8,428 nt of DNA from assembly GCA_030044325.1 (NCBI GenBank), contig JASHWA010000319.1:1-8428 (forward strand). The letters run 5' to 3'. The DNA is from Bryobacteraceae bacterium. Its GTDB lineage: Bacteria > Acidobacteriota > Terriglobia > Bryobacterales > Bryobacteraceae. Every line of letters begins with the position of its first letter. The first letter of the stretch is position 1. The notes under the pieces are model-generated. The model was not told where the DNA came from. It searched no databases and saw nothing but the letters and a program-made list of their open reading frames with translations. Shown in pieces: positions 1 through 4,621 of the stretch. The position numbers and the translations under genes were made by a program.

Positions 1-1
1 T

Positions 2-511
2 GTTATCGACTTGAGCGACACCGACTCGACGCTCGTGAACAATCTCGTGATCGCCAATATTCTTCGTGGTTTACAAGTGGCGCAGGACTCAGCGTACGAA
101 TCCGCCGAGAAGGAAGGCCGTGCGCCTACCCCGGTCATGGTAGTCATCGAAGAAGCTCACGAATTCCTGTCCAGGGATCGCATCGCGAAAATGGAGAATC
201 TGTTCCAGCAGGTAGCGCGAATAGCTCGACGGGGTCGCAAACGATGGCTGGGTCTTGTTTTTGTTACCCAGCTTCCGCAGCATCTACCCGATGAAGTCCT
301 CGCCCTGATCAATAATTTTGTCCTTCATAAGATCACCGATGTTAACGTGATTTCGCGTCTCCGTCGAACCATCGGTGGAATCGACGAGGGCTTGTGGGAT
401 CGATTGCCAAGCCTGGCCCAGGGACAGGCGATCGTTTCGATGGGAAATATGACAAGGCCGATGCTTACTGCAATTGATCCGACGCCGTGCAGATTACGCA
501 TGACCGAATAG
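2..511 (+). CDS. HerA/FtsK-like hexameric ATPase, C-terminal part (gene begins left of window)
   Basis: The frame is open from the first bases and ends at TAG 509-511, so only the last 169 residues are present and no start can be assigned. A Walker B-type strand (VVIEEAHEF, codons from about 140 to 166) gives the acidic pair that activates water for ATP hydrolysis. It is followed by a basic stretch RIARRGRKR and the segment LVFVTQLPQHLP, then a conserved tail with NNFVLHKI and an arginine-rich SRLRRTIGG. This order is typical of the C-terminal half of HerA-type (DUF87) DNA-translocating ATPases, which act as hexamers in DNA end processing with NurA, or as motors in some defence systems. The Walker A motif and any HAS-barrel would lie to the left. 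No NurA-like or nuclease partner lies downstream in the window, so the pathway cannot be told. The stop overlaps the end of a convergent minus-strand frame by 18 bp. Confidence 0.85.
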   Translation, partial: VIDLSDTDSTLVNNLVIANILRGLQVAQDSAYESAEKEGRAPTPVMVVIEEAHEFLSRDRIAKMENLFQQVARIARRGRKRWLGLVFVTQLPQHLPDEVLALINNFVLHKITDVNVISRLRRTIGGIDEGLWDRLPSLAQGQAIVSMGNMTRPMLTAIDPTPCRLRMTE

Positions 512-1018
512 ATGCCCAGCGCTTTTTGCGCACCTGCTTGCCAGGCAGGGTCGCTGGCTCTGCCAGCCTACTCGACACGAATTATAGGTCCTTACGCCCC
601 TCAGAGAATCGTTTCTGCGCGCACGTGGCCGCGCGCTACACTGCTTTCGCCCCTCGCGGCTTTCTTCAGAGCCCGCTGCAGACTTCGTCGCCCTCGCCGC
701 CGCCCACCGCCGCCGTGCCGCGTCTCCCGTCGCCTTCCGGCCGGCCGCACTGATCTGGCGCTTCTTGGCGGCGGGTGTTGGGGCGGGAGCATTCGCGCCG
801 ACGCTGGTAGGCCGAGGGGCCGTTTTCGGAGCTGCCTTGATCGCCGCCCACCGACGCCTGGCGGCTCTTGCAATCGCTTTCTTGCCGACGCCGCTGAGCC
901 TGCGTTTCTTGGGCAATGCTGGTCGGCGGTGCAGAGCTTTGAAGATTGTCTCTTTGTTGATCGCAAGGGAGCCATGTTCCTCTGGCCGCTTAAGTTCTGG
1001 CCCGAAAAAGTGAAGCAA
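494..1018 (-). CDS. Small basic H1/AT-hook-like protein with two 'RRRWAA' motifs; possibly decayed
   Basis: This frame ends at TAA 494-496 and stays open up to 1141. The start is uncertain: a TTG at 1016-1018 would avoid most of the overlap with the PilZ-like gene, and no good Shine-Dalgarno site fixes it. Two related segments, KKRRLSGVGKKAIARAARRR then WAAIKA (about 839-913) and KKRQISAAGRKATGDAARRR then WAAARA (about 692-766), repeat with a 49-residue period. They are joined by an Ala/Pro/Lys-rich linker. From family knowledge, the pattern (K/R)R..S..G(K/R)(K/R)A...A.RRRWAA is common in short, lysine/alanine-rich, presumably nucleic-acid-binding proteins of soil bacteria. Residues beyond the second motif (Cys- and Ser-rich) and before the first look unlike such proteins. 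This suggests that only the core is authentic, or that frameshifts have damaged the ends. An ATG at 975 in another minus frame could be the original start if an indel lies between it and the first motif. Confidence 0.4.
   Translation of the reverse strand: MLHFFGPELKRPEEHGSLAINKETIFKALHRRPALPKKRRLSGVGKKAIARAARRRWAAIKAAPKTAPRPTSVGANAPAPTPAAKKRQISAAGRKATGDAARRRWAAARATKSAAGSEESREGRKQCSARPRARRNDSLRGVRTYNSCRVGWQSQRPCLASRCAKSAGHLFGHA
553..567. terminator. Short perfect hairpin after the HerA-like gene
   Basis: GCTGGC (553-558) and GCCAGC (562-567) form a 6-bp GC-rich stem with a 3-nt loop, 42 nt after the HerA-like stop. There is no T-run on either side, so an intrinsic terminator is only a weak suggestion. 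The hairpin also falls inside the possible convergent coding frame. Confidence 0.2.
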
Positions 1019-1053
1019 TCCGCACCGGCAGAACTCCCCGAGGGCGACTCCTT

Positions 1054-1395
1054 CTACGCGACCGCCAAGTCCGTCCCACAGCAATCTTCGATCCGTATCG
1101 CAAGCCAGAAACCCTGGCTCGCATCGGCCAGTGCGGCACAATAACGGACTTCTCCGAGGATGTAAAGCGTTCCAATCCGCACTTGCACAATCGTCCCGCG
1201 CTGCACAAAGACAGAGCAGCGGAGCCTGAGCCGGCGCGACGTTACATCGACGATGAACCCGGGTATCCGCTCAGGGCTCAGTGGACTCAACCGTTGAATC
1301 AATGCGGGCGCATCGGGCGTGAGGTGCAGATCGCGCAAATCCCCCGAAAGATTCCCTTGGACACGTGCCGCGGAGTTCTCGATCATCAGCCCCAC
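1054..1395 (-). CDS. Degenerate PilZ-like protein
   Basis: The frame encodes 113 residues from GTG 1395, or 110 from the internal ATG at 1386, which has GGTGGGG just upstream and may be the true start. The C-terminal half (about residues 47-104) reads as a PilZ beta-barrel: FIVDVTSRRLRLRC, then a turn with RGTIVQVRIG, then LYILGEVRYC and GFWLAIRIED. In canonical PilZ domains the second signature is (D/N)xSxxG. Here it is DVTSRR, with Ser replaced by Thr and Gly by Arg. The upstream RxxxR arginine motif is not recognisable. Binding of c-di-GMP is therefore doubtful. The first 45 residues resemble nothing I know. The gene lies 100 bp downstream of, and on the same strand as, an intact PilZ gene. 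A divergent duplicate or partner is possible. Confidence 0.55.
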   Translation of the reverse strand: MGLMIENSAARVQGNLSGDLRDLHLTPDAPALIQRLSPLSPERIPGFIVDVTSRRLRLRCSVFVQRGTIVQVRIGTLYILGEVRYCAALADASQGFWLAIRIEDCCGTDLAVA

Positions 1396-1418
1396 CGTTT
1401 CGAGATTATCCGAAACGG
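1395..1418. promoter_or_regulatory. Inverted repeat at the start of the PilZ-like gene
   Basis: CCGTTTCG (1395-1402) and CGAAACGG (1411-1418) are perfect 8-bp arms around an 8-nt AT-rich loop. They lie directly against the GTG/ATG start region of the minus-strand PilZ-like gene. On that strand the right arm runs into GGTGGGG, the likely Shine-Dalgarno site. It could be an operator or an mRNA hairpin affecting initiation. No T-run follows, so it is not a normal terminator of the upstream PilZ gene. The rest of the 1396-1495 gap is AT-rich and carries a direct repeat GATATT at 1457-1462 and 1467-1472. A separate promoter for the second gene is possible there, but I cannot name convincing -35/-10 boxes. 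Confidence 0.35.
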
Positions 1419-1495
1419 GCTTCGGAACTCAATGGTAATGCAGATCATTAGGTACCGATATTTGCAGATATTCCTAACATGTCAGTAAAAATATT

Positions 1496-1822
1496 CTAGT
1501 AATTCTCGAAAACAGCGAGCTCCACCGCGAGCTGGGTGCGACGTTCAGCGACGCCGCCGGTTATCTGGGTGATCTGCACGCCCGCCGTGAATGCGTCCTG
1601 CTTGGTGCGCTCGCAATGGCGGACACTTCCCACAATCGCGACGGAATGCAACGTGATCGAGACCTCTGTGCCGACGCTAAGTTCGGCGCCCAAGAGAACG
1701 CGGTAACCGGTTTTCGAGATGTCGATGATCGTCGCCGCAAAATGTCTTTTTCCTGCGGAGTCCTGCGCGGTGAGGACAACGGATTCCCGCACTTCATAAC
1801 GATGTTCGCGGCGACGCTGCAT
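1496..1822 (-). CDS. PilZ domain protein, c-di-GMP binding signatures intact
   Basis: This is a 108-residue single-domain protein, close to the usual size of a stand-alone PilZ domain. The N-terminal arginine motif RREHR (residues 4-8, RxxxR) and DISKTG (34-39, (D/N)xSxxG) are the two signatures that contact cyclic di-GMP. They are followed by beta-strands RVLLGAEL, GTEVSITLHS, VAIVGSVRHC and FTAGVQI, as expected of the barrel. In known systems such proteins relay c-di-GMP levels to motility, exopolysaccharide or secretion machinery by protein contact. The target here is unknown, and no flagellar, pilus or polysaccharide gene is in view. The ATG at 1820-1822 places the arginine motif immediately after the start. 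Only a poorly spaced GAGG lies upstream. Confidence 0.82.
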   Translation of the reverse strand: MQRRREHRYEVRESVVLTAQDSAGKRHFAATIIDISKTGYRVLLGAELSVGTEVSITLHSVAIVGSVRHCERTKQDAFTAGVQITQITGGVAERRTQLAVELAVFENY

Positions 1823-2281
1823 ATATTTCGGATCTTATCCTCGATCGGTTGCGCTTGCGAGCGGGCATTTCTTCTATTATGGTGCATCAAAGTACCCGGT
1901 TTATGGTGTAAATTTCCCCGTCCGGACGGCTTGATGCCAGTTATTTCTGGAAATCCGAAAAACTCCTTTCATTTCTCTCGCTTGGTCAAGATAAAGATTT
2001 TGGATAGAAGGCCTTAATAACGCGTGCTGCGCGGGGCGAATCCAGATGGTCGACCCCACCTCGGTCCGGGAGTCGCTGCCGCGTTGGAGACCTTTGGCCA
2101 CGCTGTAACGAGACGCGAAAAGCGTTGGCGCAGTCGATCCCAAGCAGGCGCGTAAGATGGTTACTAGCGGGCGAGTGCGCCATGCCAGACCGCCCATAAG
2201 GAGCTCGTTGATCATATTGAAAAGCATCGGTGTCCGCCGCCACGGCACCGCCTCGGGGATCGCCAGCAAAAGGTAGGCGCG
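1823..2281. other. 459-bp region without a convincing gene; contains a 12-bp palindrome
   Basis: Open frames on both strands here show no recognisable family and no consistent codon pattern, so I read it as non-coding or decayed. It holds the upstream region of the minus-strand PilZ gene, with AT-rich patches around 1860-1916. A perfect 12-bp palindrome CCGTCCGGACGG sits at 1918-1929, about 100 bp upstream of the PilZ start. It could be an operator, but nothing ties it to a regulator. Confidence 0.4.
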
Positions 2282-2545
2282 ATGGAGCTATCTCACGACG
2301 CGATTCTGGTGTTCATTCTGTCGAACGGGTGCATGGGCAAGTTGCGGAACGGACGCATTGAGCGGAGCGGCCCGAGACACCTGGCCGTGTACAGCCCCGA
2401 TCGCGACACTCTAAACGAATATGTGTCTGGTCCGAAGCTGCGGAGCTGGTGTGTCGTGAACATCGAGGGAATTCCGATCGGCGGCTGGTACTGGATCGCG
2501 CCCGAAGACCAGGGGCGGCTGAAACTCCCCATTCGATATTTTTGA
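2282..2545 (+). CDS. Hypothetical 87-residue protein
   Basis: I do not recognise a family. The ATG at 2282 is preceded by AAAAGGTAGG with suitable spacing, and the codons are mostly G/C-ending as in the clear genes of the window. There is no signal peptide or clear membrane segment. The protein mixes a hydrophobic strand (AILVFILSNG) with a Trp/Tyr-rich second half containing LRSWCVVNIEG and GGWYWIAPEDQG, which suggests a small folded beta-rich domain. It stands alone, with gaps of several hundred bases to any gene on either side. A spurious ORF in GC-rich DNA cannot be excluded. Confidence 0.42.
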   Translation: MELSHDAILVFILSNGCMGKLRNGRIERSGPRHLAVYSPDRDTLNEYVSGPKLRSWCVVNIEGIPIGGWYWIAPEDQGRLKLPIRYF

Positions 2546-2908
2546 GAGACGGTCTCGGCGCACGCTCGGGGCAAAGATGAAGCCGCTGGAATCTCGATGT
2601 GACTCCGGCGTTCCGATCGCGACGGTGACGCTCTCTTGTGCTCCTCTGGCGTAAGCGGCCCGCGCGGAGGCTCGACGGCGGCGCCTTGCATCGTGCCACT
2701 GGTGGTCGCCTTTCGTTACGTTCGCAACGCTTTCAGACAAGGAACGACAAAACTCGCGCCCGTCTCCGAAAAAGCTCTGGTTACGAGATGGCGGCGACTT
2801 TCTGCAGGGATGCCGTGAAGGGTACTAGAATTTTTTCCAATTTGTACTACCCCAATTCCGCGTTCTTCTCACTGGAGATTCTAGGCGGCTCCGGCACACT
2901 GCTTCTTG
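2546..2908. other. 363-bp region with no gene seen
   Basis: Short overlapping frames occur on both strands, but none has a recognisable motif, a ribosome binding site or steady codon use. An AT-rich patch around 2825-2850 (TACTAGAAT followed by a T-run) may be part of a promoter for the exported protein that begins at 2909. I find no matching -35 box. Confidence 0.35.
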
Positions 2909-3316
2909 ATGCGAACGCTTGCGACGCTTTGCCTATTCCTTGCACCCTGCGCACCCGTCTTCGCGCAGCACGTCGCATCTGGGCGTCTCCGTGTAAACGC
3001 CCAGATTGAAGGTTCTATCAGCGTCGTTTTCAGCGCGCCGTTCGGACCTACGGTGCAGGCGACCGGAATGACTTCCGCCAGTGTCACCGTCCCCACCATC
3101 GGCGGATCTTTTTCCGCCGACGCGACCCCGGTGACCTCGGGTGATGGCACTTTCCTGATCTCTTCGCCGTTCGTCATCCAGGTAGTGGAGGCGAACCTTC
3201 CGAGCACCAGCTACATGCTTCGATCATGGCTCGCAAGGCCCGATCCGGTGCATTCCTGGCTGATCGACGGAGTCGAAATTTCAGCGGGCGGAGGGCAGGT
3301 GTCATCGCCGGAATAA
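2909..3316 (+). CDS. Small exported protein of unknown function
   Basis: Translation from ATG 2909 gives 135 residues; the in-frame TTG just before it is less likely to be the start. Residues 1-19 form a classical Sec signal peptide: positive MR, a hydrophobic core ATLCLFLAPCAP, and a VFA cleavage site before QHVASG. The mature part is rich in Ser, Thr, Val and Gly and shows alternating hydrophobic patterns (IEGSISVVFSAP, ASVTVPTIGGSF, FVIQVVEANLP), consistent with a beta-sandwich or pilin/Ig-like secreted domain. I cannot assign a named family. No convincing Shine-Dalgarno site is seen within 15 nt of the start. A possible hairpin follows the stop. It probably works in the periplasm or outside the cell. 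Confidence 0.6.
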   Translation: MRTLATLCLFLAPCAPVFAQHVASGRLRVNAQIEGSISVVFSAPFGPTVQATGMTSASVTVPTIGGSFSADATPVTSGDGTFLISSPFVIQVVEANLPSTSYMLRSWLARPDPVHSWLIDGVEISAGGGQVSSPE

Positions 3317-3343
3317 AACAACCGCAGTTTCGCCGGTTTTGTT
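3317..3343 (+). terminator. Possible terminator after the exported protein
   Basis: AACAACCG-type bases at 3317-3324 can pair with CGGTT, a TT bulge and GTT (3334-3343) around a 9-nt loop. The TTTTGTTGTT run gives a U-rich end immediately after the stop codon. The stem is short and bulged, so this is only a suggestion. Confidence 0.33.
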
Positions 3344-3861
3344 GTTGGGAAAGGCCATCGGCGAGGACGCGGTACGTACTCTATAAAAGATTCTAAAATT
3401 CCCCTTGGCTGAATCCGGGCGCAGGCGGTGGGATCGAGCTTGCGCCAATTGGTCGAGCTCCCGCGGACAGGACGCCGATGCGGCGCTGTGTTTCTCATGC
3501 GGATCGCGACACGCAGGTTGTCTACCGGATTTGATCGTTCCTCAGAGCCCAGCTCGTTGGGTCCGATGTGGCCTTGTACGGCGGCATCGTCGATCGGGCC
3601 GGTGGACTCTACCCCGTGTTTGAATCGATCCGCCGGGACACGCAGCGGCGTCGGTGTTCTACAGCCCGAATTCCTGCTGACGGCGCGGTGGGCGCGAACT
3701 TCAGACTTTCGCGTTGACGCATTCGTGTGCCCTGTCGTCGAAGCTGGCGCCCGAAAACAGCGCCAAAACCGGCGGAATCGCCGGTGTTTTGAACCGGCGC
3801 TAACAGCCTTCCGTTGCCGACATCGCACCGTCGTCACTCGATCGCCTGTTGAGGACCTGAT
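3344..3861. other. About 520 bp without a convincing gene, perhaps decayed coding DNA
   Basis: All three plus frames are partly open, but the plausible-looking peptide shifts between them. One frame gives ADRDTQVVYRI then a stop at about 3531, and continues in the same frame with LVGSDVALYGGIVDRAGGLY before breaking up into Arg-rich sequence. No start site, domain or conserved motif can be supported on either strand. AT-rich TATAAAAGATTCTAAAAT at about 3382-3399 resembles a promoter -10 region. Confidence 0.35.
3764..3791 (-). terminator. Strong inverted repeat, likely terminator of the metalloprotease gene
   Basis: CCGGCG (3769-3774) and CGCCGG (3779-3784) make a perfect 6-bp GC stem with a 4-nt loop. 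It is extended by AAAA/TTTT pairing and a closing C-G across a 2-nt bulge. Read on the minus strand, the stem is followed at once by TTTTG, the layout of a rho-independent terminator, 70 bp after the protease stop codon. On the plus strand it is also flanked by T residues, so it may work in both directions. Confidence 0.55.
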
Positions 3862-4446
3862 TCACTTGGCGCTTCGGCGGGTAACTTCAGCCCGAATGCG
3901 AGCGGCCTGATTGGGCGCGAACAGAACTCCACCCTGGCTCATCTCCATAAAGCGCTGGCGATTGAACCGCGCGCACATCACTCCCGTGGGCGAATGCCCT
4001 TCTCCCAGCAGGTGCCCTATTTCGTGAGCTATCGCGGCTCCTAGGATCGGGGCCTCTTCGATCATGTAGTTTCGCGCCGCGTCCTTGACCATCGGGTAGT
4101 AGACACCAGCCAGACTCGCGCCGGTTTCCCGATCGAGGAGTGTGAAGCCGAGCCCATCTACGGTCGAGGCCGAAGGCTTCCAGTTCGCAACGTGGAACCA
4201 GAACTCGCCGGCCCCAAGATCCGGCGCGCAAGGACCCACGACGCCAGCCGAACAATCCAGCCACACAACCTCAATCCCAGCCTGTGCCAGCGCTCTGCCA
4301 GCCTGCTTCTCGCCCTCGGCGAGCGTCCCGTTCGCGACCTTCGCGGAATTCATCAGGCGGATGGTGATCTTCAAGCCGGCTCCGGCTTGGGCGCCCGGGA
4401 CCAGCACTAGGGCCAGCAGCGCCACCAAAATCCGATTCGTTTTCAT
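3862..4446 (-). CDS. Exported metzincin-like zinc metalloprotease
   Basis: The protein has 194 residues. GGGAGGG lies just upstream of the ATG at 4444-4446, supporting the start. Residues 1-21 are a Sec signal peptide (KTNR, hydrophobic ILVALLALVLVPG, cleavage near AQA). The catalytic site is HEIGHLLGEGH (residues 141-151), the extended HExxHxxGxxH motif of metzincins with three zinc-binding histidines and a catalytic Glu. A Met follows in SPTGVM (157), in the position of a Met-turn. Two cysteines (65 and 73) may form a disulfide in the exported enzyme. Length and layout fit a compact, single-domain protease with no obvious prodomain. Its substrate is unknown. The gene is divergent from the wHTH-kinase gene across 175 bp that contain phased repeats, so shared control is possible. 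A terminator-like hairpin follows 70 bp after the stop. Confidence 0.8.
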   Translation of the reverse strand: MKTNRILVALLALVLVPGAQAGAGLKITIRLMNSAKVANGTLAEGEKQAGRALAQAGIEVVWLDCSAGVVGPCAPDLGAGEFWFHVANWKPSASTVDGLGFTLLDRETGASLAGVYYPMVKDAARNYMIEEAPILGAAIAHEIGHLLGEGHSPTGVMCARFNRQRFMEMSQGGVLFAPNQAARIRAEVTRRSAK

Positions 4447-4514
4447 GTTTCCCTCCCGCCGCGCCTGTGCGTGGCGAGAGCGAGTGTGGAGCTTGGCAGC
4501 GGATACTTCGATGG

Positions 4515-4574
4515 AACCGGGACGAAACGGGCATTAAATCCATCAAACGGGCTATGGAACTGATAACGCGGAGG
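4515..4574. promoter_or_regulatory. 10-bp-phased AAMCGGG repeat array between the protease and kinase genes
   Basis: AAACGGGC occurs exactly twice, at 4525-4532 and 4545-4552, 20 bp apart. A variant AACCGGGA lies at 4515-4522, and AACGCGGA at 4565-4572, each on the same 10-bp register. The intervening slots at 4535 and 4555 are poor matches. The array lies just upstream of the predicted -10 of the kinase gene, where an activator would bind, with units facing the same side of the helix. OmpR/PhoB-type winged-helix proteins bind phased direct repeats, and such a domain is encoded immediately downstream. Binding by that protein is inference. Confidence 0.4.
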
Positions 4575-4577
4575 TTG

Positions 4578-4586
4578 TGCTAAACT
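4578..4586 (+). promoter_or_regulatory. Extended -10 promoter element of the kinase gene
   Basis: TGCTAAACT (TG at 4578-4579, hexamer TAAACT at 4581-4586) matches the extended -10 form TGnTATAAT at most positions. No good -35 is seen around 4558-4563, which fits an activator-dependent or extended -10 promoter. The predicted leader is short, about 30 nt. An 8-bp palindrome CGCTAGCG at 4595-4602 would fall just inside the transcript. Confidence 0.45.
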
Positions 4587-4608
4587 TTCGGGAGCGCTAG
4601 CGTGTCTT

Positions 4609-4615
4609 AAAGGAG
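4609..4615 (+). promoter_or_regulatory. Shine-Dalgarno site of the kinase gene
   Basis: AAAGGAG with a 6-nt spacer before ATG 4622 is a near-ideal ribosome binding site. It fixes the start of the long protein at the beginning of the winged-helix domain. Confidence 0.75.
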
Positions 4616-4621
4616 TGCCAG

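Noticed and set aside
512..1144. Long plus-strand open frame (210 codons) after the HerA-like gene
   Set aside because: Its translation is Arg/Pro/Ala/Cys-rich with no motif, while the opposite strand carries a repeated basic motif in the same DNA. It reads as the shadow of that frame in GC-rich sequence.
1457..1472. GATATT direct repeat spaced by 4 bp
   Set aside because: Too short and in AT-rich DNA; it may be chance, so it is mentioned only with the neighbouring inverted repeat.
1901..2269. Minus-strand 122-codon frame in the PilZ upstream region
   Set aside because: Starts like a plausible protein but shows no family, no supported start, and mixed codon use. It was left as non-coding.
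3211..3837. Minus-strand 208-codon frame crossing the exported protein gene
   Set aside because: It overlaps the end of a gene with a clear signal peptide, has no start signal or recognisable motif, and is rich in Arg and Pro as expected of a shadow frame.
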